Positions 45,502 to 54,871 are shown, numbered from the stretch's first letter. The stretch: DNA of 64,000 nucleotides from CAWGXZ01 sp963826695 (GCA_963826695.1 CAWGXZ010000004.1:1426001-1490000), one strand, 5' to 3'. Translations and numbers: made by a program. Notes: a model not told the origin generated them from the letters alone.

Positions 45502-47060
45502 GATCGCCCTCCTTTGGCTGCGGCGGCCTTGCCGAAGGCGTCGAGCGCAGCCGATTCGCCGAGCACGGCGCGGATATACGCCACCGGCTGCAGCAGATCG
45601 TGCGCCACTGCCTCGGTGTAATGCGCGGCCGGACCTGCATAGACGGTCAGCGCGATCATGCAGCCGAGCAGGATCGCGAACGGCGCCACGTCGTTGCGGC
45701 CCGCATGCAGGGTCGCATTCGCCGGCAACGCAGGCCGTTCAGGGTCCACATGCCAGAACAGCAGACTGCCGGCACGCGCCATGGCGATCAGCATGAACAA
45801 CGCCGATCCGAGCACCACCGCCCAGACGCTGTTGGCCGACTCGTGGCCCAGTGCGCCCTGCAGCAGCATGGCCTTGCCGAGGAAGCCGGCGAGCGGCGGC
45901 ACACCGGTGATCGCGACCGCGCCGCCAACGAACAGCCAGCCGAGCAGCGCCGGCTGCGCCACCGGGAACGCGCGCTCCAGCCGGTCGCCCGCTGCGCCGC
46001 GGTTGCGCGCGATCAGGTCGGCCATCAGGAAGAGCAGCGAGATCGTCACTGTGCTGTGCGCCAGGTAGTACAGGCCCGCGCTCAATGCCGCCGGCGTGAA
46101 CAGGCCCACCCCGACGAAGATCGTACCGACCGAGGCGATCGTCAGGTAGCCGACCAGCATCCGTATCGAGCTGCTGGCGAGTGCACCGACGGTGGCGGCA
46201 ACGATCGTCGCGAGTGCGACCGGCAACAGCCACGGCGCGGCGACGTCGCTGGCCACGCCGGCTGCCGGGCCGAAGACGAGCGTGAAGACGCGGATCACCG
46301 AATAGGCGCCGACCTTGGTCATGATCGCAAACATCGCTGCCACCGGCGCCGTGGCGACGCTGTAGCCGTCGGGCAACCAGAAGTACAGCGGCAGCAACGC
46401 CGCCTTGATGGCGAAGACGAGCAGCATCAGCAGCGCGCCGGAGCGGATCAGCGCGGCATCGGCAGCCGGTGCGGCGGCCACTTCCAGCGCCATGTCGGCC
46501 ATGTTCAGCGTGCCGGTGACGGCGTAGAGCAGCGACACGCCGACCAGGAACAGCGCCGAGCCCACCAGGTTGATCGTCACGTAGTGAAAACCCGCGCGCA
46601 GCCGCTCCGCGCCGCCGCCGTGCAGCAACAGGCCGTACGAGGCGATCAGCAGCACCTCGAAGAAGACGAACAGGTTGAACAGGTCGCCGGTGAGAAAGGC
46701 GCCGTTGACCCCCATCAGCAAAAACTGGAACAGGGCGTGGAAGTGCCGTCCCTCGCGGTCGCTGCCGCGCAGTGCGTAGAGCAGGCTCGGCAGCGCGATG
46801 GCGGCGGTCAGGAGCAGCATCAGCGCCGAGAGCCGGTCGAGTACCAGCACGATGCCGAAAGGTGCCGGCCAGTTGCCGAGTGCATAGGCCTGCGGCGGCC
46901 CGTCGTTCGCGACGCCCGCCAGCCCGACGGCGATCGCCAGCAGGCCGAGCGCGGCGGCGACGCCGACCACGCGCTGCAGCGCGAGCTTCGAGCCGAGCCC
47001 GACCAGCACCGCCGCCGTCAGGGCGGGCAGCAGAACCGGCGCGATGATCCAGTGGTTCAT
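45498..47060 (-). CDS. mrpD: Mrp Na+/H+ antiporter subunit D
   Basis: The 520-residue, roughly 14-helix subunit is homologous to the NuoL/M/N proton-pumping subunits of complex I. A conserved glutamate lies in FFEVLLIASYGLLLHGGG and a lysine in FAIKAALLPLYFWLPDGYSVA, followed by AMFAIMTKVGAYSVIRV. With MrpA it is thought to form the ion-translocating core. It overlaps mrpC and mrpE by four bases each. Confidence 0.96.
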   Translation of the reverse strand: MNHWIIAPVLLPALTAAVLVGLGSKLALQRVVGVAAALGLLAIAVGLAGVANDGPPQAYALGNWPAPFGIVLVLDRLSALMLLLTAAIALPSLLYALRGSDREGRHFHALFQFLLMGVNGAFLTGDLFNLFVFFEVLLIASYGLLLHGGGAERLRAGFHYVTINLVGSALFLVGVSLLYAVTGTLNMADMALEVAAAPAADAALIRSGALLMLLVFAIKAALLPLYFWLPDGYSVATAPVAAMFAIMTKVGAYSVIRVFTLVFGPAAGVASDVAAPWLLPVALATIVAATVGALASSSIRMLVGYLTIASVGTIFVGVGLFTPAALSAGLYYLAHSTVTISLLFLMADLIARNRGAAGDRLERAFPVAQPALLGWLFVGGAVAITGVPPLAGFLGKAMLLQGALGHESANSVWAVVLGSALFMLIAMARAGSLLFWHVDPERPALPANATLHAGRNDVAPFAILLGCMIALTVYAGPAAHYTEAVAHDLLQPVAYIRAVLGESAALDAFGKAAAAKGGRS

Positions 47061-47398
47061 CGGTTCACATCCGGACCGGCCGCGCCGTCGACGTGATCGC
47101 TGCCGGTCGAAGCGCGTGCACGCACCGCCAGCACGAGCGAGAACGCGGTCATTCCGAAACCGATCACGATCGCGGTCAGCACCAGGGCCTGCGGCAGCGG
47201 GTCGGCATAGGCGGTGGCGAGCGGATCGACGACCGGCGGGCGGCCGGTCGCCAGCCGCCCCATCACGAAGATGAAGAGGTTCACACCGTAGGAAATGAAG
47301 GTCAGTCCGAGCACGACCGCGAAGGTGCGCGCACGCAGCAGCAGGTAGATGCCGCAGGCGACGAGCACGCCGATTCCGCTGGCAACGAGCAGTTCCAA
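47057..47398 (-). CDS. mrpC: Mrp Na+/H+ antiporter subunit C
   Basis: The 113-residue, three-helix NuoK-like subunit has GIGVLVACGIYLLLRARTFAVVLGLTFISYGVNLFIF and ATAYADPLPQALVLTAIVIGFGMTAF, both diagnostic of MnhC. The start is one base past the mrpA stop. The C-terminal 20 residues are charged and variable. Confidence 0.95.
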   Translation of the reverse strand: MELLVASGIGVLVACGIYLLLRARTFAVVLGLTFISYGVNLFIFVMGRLATGRPPVVDPLATAYADPLPQALVLTAIVIGFGMTAFSLVLAVRARASTGSDHVDGAAGPDVNR

Positions 47399-47399
47399 G

Positions 47400-50210
47400 T
47401 CAGACCTCCTGCAAGCGTGGGCCGGGACCGGGGCGATCGCTCGCGAGCACCAGACTGCTCAGCATGAGCATCACCGCACCGACCACGGTCAGGTAAACGC
47501 CCAGGTCGAACAGCGCTGCGGTCGCCAGCGGCAGCTCGCCGATCAACGGCAGCGTCGGATGGGCCGAGGCACTGGTCAGGAACGGCCTGGCGAAGAACCA
47601 GCTGCCGATGCCGGTGAGTCCCGCGATCAGCACCCCGGCCGAGACCATGCGCGGCAAGTCGAGCTGCAGCCGGCTGGCGGTCCAGCGCACGCCGTTGGCG
47701 ACGTAGAGCAGGACGAGCGCGATGCTCGTCACCAGGCCTGCGACGAAGCCGCCGCCCGGCAGGTTGTGGCCGCGCAGGAAGAAGTAGACCGACGCCGCCA
47801 TCGCCAGCGGCAGCAGCAGCCGCACGAGCACGGTCACCATCACCGAGTGACTTTCGGCAGCCCAGCGGCGGCCCTGGTGGTCGGCCTCGCTGCGGTCCAG
47901 GCGCAGGCCATCCAGCAAGGCAACCACGCCGAGTGCGGCGATCGCCAGCACGATGATCTCGCCGAAGGTGTCGAAGCCGCGAAAGTCGACCAGGATCACG
48001 TTGACCACGTTGGTGCCGCCGCCACCCGGCAGGCTCCGTTCGAGGTAGTAGTCGGAAAGCGACTCGAAAGGCCGGGTCATCACCGCATAGGCGATCGCTG
48101 CCACGCCGCCTCCGGCGGCGATCGCCAGTGCCGCATCGCGCAGCTTGCGCGGGCGGCTCGACTCCGCGGGCGTGTGCTGCGGCAGGTGGTGCAGCGCCAG
48201 CAGCAGCAGCACGATCGTCACCACCTCGACCGCGACCTGGGTCAGCGCGAGGTCGGGCGCCGAGAAGTAGACGAACACCAGGGTCGGCACCAGCCCGACG
48301 GTGCTGATCATGATCAGCGCCGTCAGCCGCTCGCGGTGCCAGGCCACGGTGGCCAGCGATGCGACGACGAGCAGCCCCCAGACGACGATGGCAAGCCCGT
48401 GGGCCGGCAGCATGGCCGAAGGTCCGGTCGAGTAGCCGAACTCGAAGAACGGCCAGGCGGCCAGCACCAGCGACGCGGCGACGATCAGCGCCAGGTAGCG
48501 CTGCAGCGAGCCGTTCTGCAGCGCGTGCGTCACACGCACCGAAAAGCCGAGCAGACCCTCCAACCCCTCGTGATACAGCCAGTGCCCGGTAACCGGGCTG
48601 TGCACGTAGCGGTGAATGTCGTAGAAGCGCTGCAGGAAGTAGTACGCCGCGACACCGCCGACCATCGCCACCAGGCTCATCAGCAACGGCAGGTTGAAGC
48701 CGTGCCAGATGGCGAGCGAATAGTCCGGCAGCGGTCCGCCCAGCGCAGCCTGCGCTGCCACCGCGAGGAGCGGGGCCACGGTCAAGCCCGGGGCAGCACG
48801 CCGACTGCCAGGCAGACGACGACCAGCACCTCGACGGGGATCTTCATCCAGCGCGGCGGCTCGTGCGGCGTCTTCGGCAGGTCGACCGGCTCGCCGTTGA
48901 AGAAGATGTCGTCGATGAAGCGAACGCTGTAGGCCACGCTGAAGATGCTCGCCGTCACCGCGGCGAGCGGCACCAGCACGCTCCAGATGCCGATGCCGTG
49001 CAGGTCGAGCGTCTCGGCAAGGAACATCTCCTTGGACAGGAAGCCGTTGAACAGCGGCACGCCCGCCATCGACGCGGCAGCCACCATCGCGAGCGTCGCG
49101 GTATGCGGCATGTACTTCCACAGGCCGTTGAGCTTGCGCATGTCGCGTGTGCCCGATTCGTGGTCGACGATGCCCGCGGCCATGAAAAGCGACGCCTTGA
49201 AGGTCGCGTGGTTGATGATGTGGAACACCGCCGCGACCACCGAGAGCGGCGTCTGCAGCCCGAACAGCAGCGTGATCAGCCCGAGGTGGCTGATCGTCGA
49301 GTAGGCGAGCAGGCCCTTGATGTCGTGCTTGAAGAGCGCCGTGTAGGCGCCGAAGGCGAAGGTCGCGAAGCCCACCGTGGTGACGATGGTGAACCAGGCG
49401 TCGCTGCCGGCGAGCGCCGGGTAGAAGCGGGCAAGCAGGAACACGCCCGCCTTCACCATCGTCGCCGAGTGCAGGTAGGCGCTGACCGGCGTCGGCGCGG
49501 CCATGGCGTGCGGCAGCCAGAAATGCAGCGGGAACTGCGCCGACTTGGTGAAGGCACCGAGCAGCACCAGCACGAGCATCGGCAGGTACAGCGGGGCTGG
49601 CGTGAATCAGCTCGCGCCGCTGCAGGACGTCGCTCAACTCGAAGCTGCCGGCGATGTTGCCGAGGAGGATCACGCCGGCCAGCAGGCACAGGCCGCCGCC
49701 GCCGGTGATCGCCAGCGCCATGCGCGCGCCTTCGCGCGCGTCCGCGCGATGGGTCCAGTAGCCGATCAGCAGGAACGAGCTGATCGAGGTCAGCTCCCAG
49801 AAGACGACCAGCAGCAGCAGGTTGTCGGACAGGACCACGCCGAGCATCGCCCCGGCGAACACCAGCAGGTGGCAGTAGAAGCGGCCCATCGGATCGGCTT
49901 CCGACAGGTAGTAGCGGGCATACAGGACCACCAGCATGCCGATGCCGAGAATCAGCAGCGCGAACAGCCAGCCGAGGCCGTCGAGACGCAGGCTGAAGGC
50001 CAGGCCGATCGACGGCAGCCAATCCATGGCGAAGCGCGGCACGTCTGCGGCAAACACCGCCGGCGCCTGCATCAGCAGCAATGCGAACGCCACCGCCAAC
50101 ACGGCCCCGGCGCTCCACGCCGCAGCATTGCGACCGGAACGAATCGCGATCACAGGCAGCCAGGCCGCAGCAAAGGGGAGCAGCACGATTGCTGCGAGGG
50201 ACAAAGACAA
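47400..50210 (-). CDS. mrpA: Mrp antiporter subunits A and B fused, with two compensating frameshifts
   Basis: The frame gives 936 codons from a TTG (AAAGGA upstream). Codons 1-205 match MrpA (helices 1-6, VFWELTSISSFLLIGYW); codons about 474-740 match its C-terminal helices and the rest is a fused MrpB domain (FFLRGHNLPGGGFVAGL). Codons about 205-474 are Arg/Ala-rich nonsense here. The true MrpA sequence continues in another frame, 49597 to 48790. An extra base in the G4 run at 49593-49596 and a missing one in the G4 run at 48790-48793 explain both shifts. The gene is either intact with assembly errors or truly doubly mutated. Confidence 0.85.
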   Translation of the reverse strand: MSLSLAAIVLLPFAAAWLPVIAIRSGRNAAAWSAGAVLAVAFALLLMQAPAVFAADVPRFAMDWLPSIGLAFSLRLDGLGWLFALLILGIGMLVVLYARYYLSEADPMGRFYCHLLVFAGAMLGVVLSDNLLLLVVFWELTSISSFLLIGYWTHRADAREGARMALAITGGGGLCLLAGVILLGNIAGSFELSDVLQRRELIHASPAVPADARAGAARCLHQVGAVPAAFLAAARHGRADAGQRLPALGDDGEGGRVPACPLLPGARRQRRLVHHRHHGGLRDLRLRRLHGALQARHQGPARLLDDQPPRADHAAVRAADAALGGRGGVPHHQPRDLQGVAFHGRGHRRPRIGHTRHAQAQRPVEVHAAYRDARDGGCRVDGGRAAVQRLPVQGDVPCRDARPARHRHLERAGAARRGDGEHLQRGLQRSLHRRHLLQRRAGRPAEDAARAAALDEDPRRGAGRRLPGSRRAAPGLTVAPLLAVAAQAALGGPLPDYSLAIWHGFNLPLLMSLVAMVGGVAAYYFLQRFYDIHRYVHSPVTGHWLYHEGLEGLLGFSVRVTHALQNGSLQRYLALIVAASLVLAAWPFFEFGYSTGPSAMLPAHGLAIVVWGLLVVASLATVAWHRERLTALIMISTVGLVPTLVFVYFSAPDLALTQVAVEVVTIVLLLLALHHLPQHTPAESSRPRKLRDAALAIAAGGGVAAIAYAVMTRPFESLSDYYLERSLPGGGGTNVVNVILVDFRGFDTFGEIIVLAIAALGVVALLDGLRLDRSEADHQGRRWAAESHSVMVTVLVRLLLPLAMAASVYFFLRGHNLPGGGFVAGLVTSIALVLLYVANGVRWTASRLQLDLPRMVSAGVLIAGLTGIGSWFFARPFLTSASAHPTLPLIGELPLATAALFDLGVYLTVVGAVMLMLSSLVLASDRPGPGPRLQEV
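48782..49579 (-). CDS. mrpA: Middle segment of mrpA in the shifted frame
   Basis: This 265-codon frame is not an independent gene. It encodes the conserved central MrpA region, with the proton-path lysine and histidines in GAFTKSAQFPLHFWLPHAMAAPTPVSAYLHSATMVKAG split across TM helices, plus HDIKGLLAYSTISHLG and NHATFKASLFMAAG. Reading one base differently at 49593-49596 joins it upstream as ASPLYLP-MLVLVLLG. At its other end it joins GLTVAPLLAV of the main frame. Confidence 0.6.
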   Translation of the reverse strand: MLVLVLLGAFTKSAQFPLHFWLPHAMAAPTPVSAYLHSATMVKAGVFLLARFYPALAGSDAWFTIVTTVGFATFAFGAYTALFKHDIKGLLAYSTISHLGLITLLFGLQTPLSVVAAVFHIINHATFKASLFMAAGIVDHESGTRDMRKLNGLWKYMPHTATLAMVAAASMAGVPLFNGFLSKEMFLAETLDLHGIGIWSVLVPLAAVTASIFSVAYSVRFIDDIFFNGEPVDLPKTPHEPPRWMKIPVEVLVVVCLAVGVLPRA

Positions 50211-50596
50211 GCCGGTCCTTTGTTGTTTTCTGTGCCGATCGCTCGGGCGGGAACGACGCCGTCACGCCGTGGACAGGCAACGGCACAAGCCGCCTGCTCG
50301 AGCAGGCAAGTATCGGGGAACTTCGCAGAGTCGTGACCGCAGGCACGTGCCGTGCACGCGCGTCACCGGCGAGGCAGTTTCTCACCGGGAGGGCCCGCCA
50401 TGACCTTCACGTCACATTTTCCCGCAGCGACCGTGGCCGCCGCCCGCATCCTTGCCCAGCGCGATTGCCTTTGCGGACCTGGGCCGCGGCGAGTAGATGC
50501 TCGGGGCGGCCGGTCCGTGTGCAGCGTGCAAGTATCGGTGCATGCTGTGGTTGCGCGGCCGGCGCTGCGAACCGCAGTTTCGAAGGACCCTTGCCA
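50211..50596. other. Divergent intergenic region between the Mrp operon and the NhaP-type gene
   Basis: These 386 bases hold the promoters of both antiporter units, though no consensus -35/-10 pair stands out. GCAAGTATCGG occurs twice, at 50306-50316 and 50528-50538, one copy nearer each operon. A short frame from 50401 with a plausible GGAGGG start runs into the NhaP gene in another frame and does not look coding. No known Na+ or cation riboswitch fold is recognisable. Confidence 0.4.
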
Positions 50597-51835
50597 ATGC
50601 TCGAACTCTCTGCGATCTTCATCGTCGTCACCGCCCTGCTCGCCTATCTGAACCATCGCTTCATCGGGCTGCCGACGACGATCGGCGTGATGGTCTCGGC
50701 TCTGGGGCTGTCGCTCGTGCTCGTCGCGCTCGATGCGTCGGGAATCGTCCACGGCCTGCGCGACTATGAAACGGCACTGCTCGAGCGGGTGGACTTCTCG
50801 AAAATCCTGATGCAGGGGATGCTTTCGCTGCTGCTGTTCGCCGGCGCGCTGCACGTCGACCTGAGCGAGCTGCGCGCCTACCGCTGGCAGATCGGCGCGC
50901 TCGCCGTCGTCGGCACCCTGCTCTCGACGGCGATCGTCGGTCTGGCGATGTGGTGGGTTCTGCCCTGGCTCGGACTGCCGCTGCCGCTGATCTACTGCCT
51001 GATCTTCGGCGCGCTGATCTCGCCCACCGATCCGATCGCGGTGATCGGAATCCTGAAGTCGGCCGGCGCACCGAAGGATCTCGAACTCGTCATCGCCGGC
51101 GAGTCGCTGTTCAACGACGGCGTCGGCATCGTGCTGTTTTCACTGCTCGTCGAAATGCTGGCGAGCGGCGAGGTGCCGACGGCCACGCACGCCGGCCGTC
51201 TGCTGCTCCAGGAGGCCGGCGGCGGGCTGCTGCTCGGGGGCATGCTCGGCTATGTCACGTTCCGCATGCTGCGCAGCATCGACCAGTACCAGATCGAGGT
51301 GATGCTGACGCTGGCCGCCGTGCTGGGCGGCTACGCGCTCGCGGCGCGGCCCCACGTTTCCGGACCGCTGGCGATGGTCGTCGCGGGACTCCTGATCGGC
51401 AACCATGGCCGGGCGCACGCAATGTCGGACACCACGCGCCACCACGTGGATTTGTTTTGGGAACTGCTCGACGAGATCCTCAACGCCGTGCTGTTCGTGC
51501 TGATCGGCATGGAGGTGGTCGCAATCCACTTCACCCACGGCATCCTCTGGGCGGCGCTGGCGGCGATCGGCGTCACGCTCGCGGCGCGCTCGCTCACCGT
51601 CGGCTTGCCGGTCGGCGTGTGGCGCCGCGGATTTCGCCTGCCGGTCGGCTCGGCGAGCGTGCTCACTTGGGGCGGGTTGCGCGGCGGGATCTCGGTTGCG
51701 CTGTGCCTGTCGCTGCCGAGCGGGAGCGAACGCGAAACGCTGCTCGCGATGACCTACTGCGTGGTCGTGTTCTCGATCCTCGGCCAGGGGCTGACGGTCG
51801 GTCGTGTGGTGCGCCGCGCGACGCGCGCGGGGTGA
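50597..51835 (+). CDS. CPA1-family Na+/H+ antiporter (NhaP-type)
   Basis: The 412-residue protein has about 12 membrane helices. Family motifs are visible: LLLFAGALHVDLSELRAYRW, the ion-binding region GALISPTDPIAVIGILKSAG (T-D-P), and AGESLFNDGVGIVLFSLLVE (N-D). GGLRGGISVALCLSLP is the conserved C-terminal arginine helix. The ATG is preceded by AAGGA. It lies divergently next to the Mrp operon, giving two unrelated sodium/proton antiporters side by side. Confidence 0.94.
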   Translation: MLELSAIFIVVTALLAYLNHRFIGLPTTIGVMVSALGLSLVLVALDASGIVHGLRDYETALLERVDFSKILMQGMLSLLLFAGALHVDLSELRAYRWQIGALAVVGTLLSTAIVGLAMWWVLPWLGLPLPLIYCLIFGALISPTDPIAVIGILKSAGAPKDLELVIAGESLFNDGVGIVLFSLLVEMLASGEVPTATHAGRLLLQEAGGGLLLGGMLGYVTFRMLRSIDQYQIEVMLTLAAVLGGYALAARPHVSGPLAMVVAGLLIGNHGRAHAMSDTTRHHVDLFWELLDEILNAVLFVLIGMEVVAIHFTHGILWAALAAIGVTLAARSLTVGLPVGVWRRGFRLPVGSASVLTWGGLRGGISVALCLSLPSGSERETLLAMTYCVVVFSILGQGLTVGRVVRRATRAG

Positions 51836-51876
51836 CAGTCGAGCGTCAGGCCTTGCCCGCTCCGCACGGCAGCGGC

Positions 51877-51900
51877 GCATCGGCATCGGCATCGGCATCG
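51877..51900. repeat. Short tandem repeat, four copies of GCATCG
   Basis: Four exact GCATCG units lie just past the NhaP-type stop in the gap between two convergent genes. No function is evident; copy number may vary between strains. Confidence 0.7.
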
Positions 51901-51929
51901 ACGCCGCAATTGCGCGCGTCCAGTGCGCA

Positions 51930-51948
51930 GGGCCGGTCGCGACGGCCC
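51930..51948. terminator. Hairpin between convergent nhaP-type and degP-type genes
   Basis: GGGCCG (51930-51935), a 7-base loop and CGGCCC (51943-51948) form a perfect 6-bp stem just before the protease stop. It may act on both transcripts; there is no T tract. Confidence 0.4.
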
Positions 51949-51960
51949 CGCGCCCGATTG

Positions 51961-53454
51961 TCAGCCGACGCGCACCGGCACGAACAGCTTGTTGCCGTCG
52001 CGCTCGATCAGCAGCGCGACCGACTTGTCGGCCTTGGCCACAACCTCACGGACCTGGTCGATGCTCTTCGCAGGTGCACCGTTGACCGACAGGAGCACGT
52101 CGCCCGGTCGAACGCCGGCCGACGCTGCCGGACCGGCGACCGACTCGACCATCAGTCCGCCCTCACCCCCCGAGCCGCCCTTTTCCTGCGGCTGCAGCGG
52201 CCGCAGGGCGAGGCCGAGCTTGCCGTGTTCGGCCTTGGCATCGGTCTTCGCAGCTTTGGCCGTCTTCTCGCCCGCATCTCCGAGCTGCGCGGTGAGTTGC
52301 TCGCGCTGGCCCTGGCGCCAGATTTCGAGGCCCACCTTCGCGCCCGGCGTCGCCCCGCCGATCACGGCCGGAAGATCGCCCGCGGCGACGATCGGGTGGC
52401 CGTCGACCTTTCGAATCACGTCGCCGCTGCGCAGGCCGGCCTGGTCGGCAGGGCTGCCCTTCTCGACGCTGGAGACCAGCGCACCTTCGGGCTTGTCGAG
52501 CTTGAACGAGTCGGCGAGTGCCTGGTTCACCTCCTGGATCGCGACCCCCAGGCGTGCGTGGCTCGCCTTGCCGGTGGCGACGATCTGATCCTTGACCTTG
52601 ATCGCCACGTCGATCGGAATCGCGAACGACAGCCCCTGGTAGCCCCCCGAGCGGCTGTAGATCTGCGAGTTGATGCCGACCACCTCGCCGCGGGTATTGA
52701 AGAGCGGTCCGCCCGAATTGCCGGGGTTGACCGCCACGTCGGTCTGGATGAAGGGGACGATGCTGTCGTCGGGCAGCGATCGGCCTTTGGCGCTGACGAC
52801 GCCGGCGGTCACGCTGTTTTCGAAGCCGAACGGCGAGCCGATCGCGAGCACCCATTCGCCCGGCATGAGATCGCGCGCGCTCCCCAAGGGCACGGTCGGG
52901 AGATCCTTGGCGTCGATCTTCAGCACCGCCACGTCGGTTCGCGGGTCGGAGCCGAGCACCTTGGCGCGGAACTCGCGCCGGTCGGTGAGCTTGACCATCA
53001 CCTCGCTCGCGTCGCGCACCACATGGGCATTGGTCAGGATCAACCCGTCGGCGCTGACGATGAAGCCCGAGCCTTGGCCCCGCGTCGGCATCTGCGCAGC
53101 CGGGCCGCCGCCGTTCGGGCCCTGAAAGCGCTTGAAGAACTCGTAGAACGGGTCGTTCGGATCGATGCCCGGCATGCCGCGAGGCTGCGCCGACGGGCCT
53201 TCGGTCTCATCGTCGCCGGCGGCCTTGGTCATGCCGGTCACGCTGACGTTGACCACGGCCGCGCCGTTGCGCGCGGTCATCTGCGAGAAGTCCGGCAGCG
53301 CGAGCCCGGGCGCTGCCACAAGCGCAGCGGGCGAGGTGGCGATGGCCGCCTCGGCGGACGAACTCCTGAAAGCACCCACGCCGGCCGCGCCGATCACGCC
53401 GGCAGACAAGAGCGCCACGACGAGCCGCTGGGGGGTGAAGAGACGGGTGTTCAT
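51961..53454 (-). CDS. Periplasmic serine protease/chaperone of the DegP/HtrA family
   Basis: The 497-residue protein begins MNTRLFTPQRLVVALLSAGV, with AAGGA upstream; the ATG ten codons earlier is less likely. After the signal or anchor comes the trypsin-like domain with the triad in ILTNAHVV (His), RTDVAVLKI (Asp) and NPGNSGGPL (Ser). Two PDZ domains follow (HARLGVAIQEVNQALADSF; GLMVESVAGPAASAGVRPGD). The insertion KTAKAAKTDAKAEHGK links the PDZs. It resembles MucD/DegQ-type enzymes, which degrade misfolded envelope proteins. It is divergent from the phospholipase gene. Confidence 0.95.
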   Translation of the reverse strand: MNTRLFTPQRLVVALLSAGVIGAAGVGAFRSSSAEAAIATSPAALVAAPGLALPDFSQMTARNGAAVVNVSVTGMTKAAGDDETEGPSAQPRGMPGIDPNDPFYEFFKRFQGPNGGGPAAQMPTRGQGSGFIVSADGLILTNAHVVRDASEVMVKLTDRREFRAKVLGSDPRTDVAVLKIDAKDLPTVPLGSARDLMPGEWVLAIGSPFGFENSVTAGVVSAKGRSLPDDSIVPFIQTDVAVNPGNSGGPLFNTRGEVVGINSQIYSRSGGYQGLSFAIPIDVAIKVKDQIVATGKASHARLGVAIQEVNQALADSFKLDKPEGALVSSVEKGSPADQAGLRSGDVIRKVDGHPIVAAGDLPAVIGGATPGAKVGLEIWRQGQREQLTAQLGDAGEKTAKAAKTDAKAEHGKLGLALRPLQPQEKGGSGGEGGLMVESVAGPAASAGVRPGDVLLSVNGAPAKSIDQVREVVAKADKSVALLIERDGNKLFVPVRVG

Positions 53455-53584
53455 GAGAATCCTTCGGCTTGTTGACAATGCCACGGCAGTATCGGCAGGC
53501 TGGCTTAGGCGGGTCTTAAGGCGCTGCGCGAACCGGCGGCGAGCGGGCCCACCTCATCAGGACCTCGAAGGATCGAACCAAATC

Positions 53585-54652
53585 ATGTCGTCGAAACCCA
53601 CGGCGGTCGCCGTGCTCGCCTGGCTGACGGTGTCCGGCTGGCCGCTCCAGGCTGCTTCGGCACCATCGAGCCGCGACTGCAAATCGATCGACGAGGCGAT
53701 GGCACGCCTGGCGTGTTACGACGAGGCGTCGGGCCGTTCCGCAGCGACGCCGAATCGGGCTGCGACGCCTGCCGAGCCCGATTCTGGAGAGGCGAGCGGC
53801 GCGGGATTCAAGGCGTCGAACTCGGCCGCACCCGCCGAGCCGGCTGGCGGACTCGCGCTCTCGTCGGCCTGGGAGCTCGACCCGGGCGATAAGCGCGGCA
53901 CTTTCAAGCTGCTGCCTCACCGGCTCAACTACCTGCTGCCGGCACGCTATTCGACCCGTGTCAACGACAGGCCGCAGAGTCCTGCACCGGATCACGGCCT
54001 CAGTGCCGATCAGCGAATCCAGTCGGTCGAGGCGAAGTTCCAGTTGAGTTTCAAGGTCAAGGCCTGGGAGAACATCTTCGGCGACAACGGCGACCTGTGG
54101 CTGGCCTATACGCAGCAGTCGAACTGGCAGCTCTACAACCGTGACCAGTCCTCGCCGTTTCGCGAGACCGACTACGAGCCCGAAGCGATCCTTGCGCTGC
54201 GCACCGATGCCGAAATGTTCGGCTGGCGCTGGCGGATGGTCAACTTCGGCATCGCCCATCAGTCGAATGGTCGGCCTTTGCCGCTGTCACGCAGCTGGAA
54301 CCGAATCTATGCCCAGTTCGGGCTCGAACGCGGCGACTGGACCCTCCTCGCCCGGCCTTGGTTCCGCCTGCCGGAAAGGACTTCTCGTGACGACAACCCC
54401 GACATTCGCGACTACCTGGGCTCCGGGGATCTTCGCCTCGCATACCGGCGCAACGGCTACGTCTACTCGGTTCTCGGCCGCTACAGCCCTTCGAGGCGTC
54501 GCGGCTTCACGCAGCTCGAATGGGCCTTTCCCCTCTCGGGTGCGCTGCGCGGATACGTGCAAGCCACGAGCGGTTACGGCGAAAGCCTGATCGACTACAA
54601 CCATTCCCAAACCACGGTGGGAGTAGGCGTCCTGCTCCTGCCATGGCAGTGA
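53585..54652 (+). CDS. pldA: Outer membrane phospholipase A (OMPLA)
   Basis: The 355-residue precursor has a signal peptide, then a Cys/Asp motif (DCKSIDEAMARLACYDEASG) common in betaproteobacterial PldA proteins and a Pro/Ala linker. The 12-strand barrel follows. The catalytic His-Ser pair is H225/S227 in GIAHQSNGR; the partner asparagine and calcium-site serine lie in this barrel. YGESLIDYNHSQ near the C-terminus is also conserved. It hydrolyses phospholipids that reach the outer leaflet after envelope damage. Divergence from a DegP-type protease suggests a shared envelope-stress theme. Confidence 0.93.
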   Translation: MSSKPTAVAVLAWLTVSGWPLQAASAPSSRDCKSIDEAMARLACYDEASGRSAATPNRAATPAEPDSGEASGAGFKASNSAAPAEPAGGLALSSAWELDPGDKRGTFKLLPHRLNYLLPARYSTRVNDRPQSPAPDHGLSADQRIQSVEAKFQLSFKVKAWENIFGDNGDLWLAYTQQSNWQLYNRDQSSPFRETDYEPEAILALRTDAEMFGWRWRMVNFGIAHQSNGRPLPLSRSWNRIYAQFGLERGDWTLLARPWFRLPERTSRDDNPDIRDYLGSGDLRLAYRRNGYVYSVLGRYSPSRRRGFTQLEWAFPLSGALRGYVQATSGYGESLIDYNHSQTTVGVGVLLLPWQ

Positions 54653-54871
54653 CCGCTTCCTGAGAAAAAGCCTCCCGGTTCTTCAAAGCAAATTCCCGCT
54701 CCCGATCACGTCTCACGATGCCGTTCGTCGATGTCGAGAAGCCTCACGTCGAGGCAGGGATGCCTGAACGCGCCATGGCTGACCCAGCCGCGGCATGGAT
54801 CGGATCGCGGCGCATCAGACGCGGGTAGTTCCAGCCGAGGACGGCGCCGAAGATCAAATGCAGTATCAACG

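Noticed and set aside
45600..47096. 498-codon plus-strand frame opposite mrpD
   Set aside because: Gln/His/Arg-rich shadow of a membrane-protein gene. The minus-strand frame has clear MrpD helices.
50401..50651. Short plus-strand frame beginning MTFTSHFP with a plausible ribosome site
   Set aside because: It overlaps the NhaP-type start in another frame, has no homology, and ends in Ser/Pro-rich sequence derived from the antiporter codons.
54744..54871. Hydrophobic segment LTLILHLIFGAVLGW on the minus strand downstream of the DUF2384-like gene
   Set aside because: It looks like one membrane helix, but its frame has no credible start and overlaps the unknown gene antisense or in another frame. 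It may be a relic and is too short to call.
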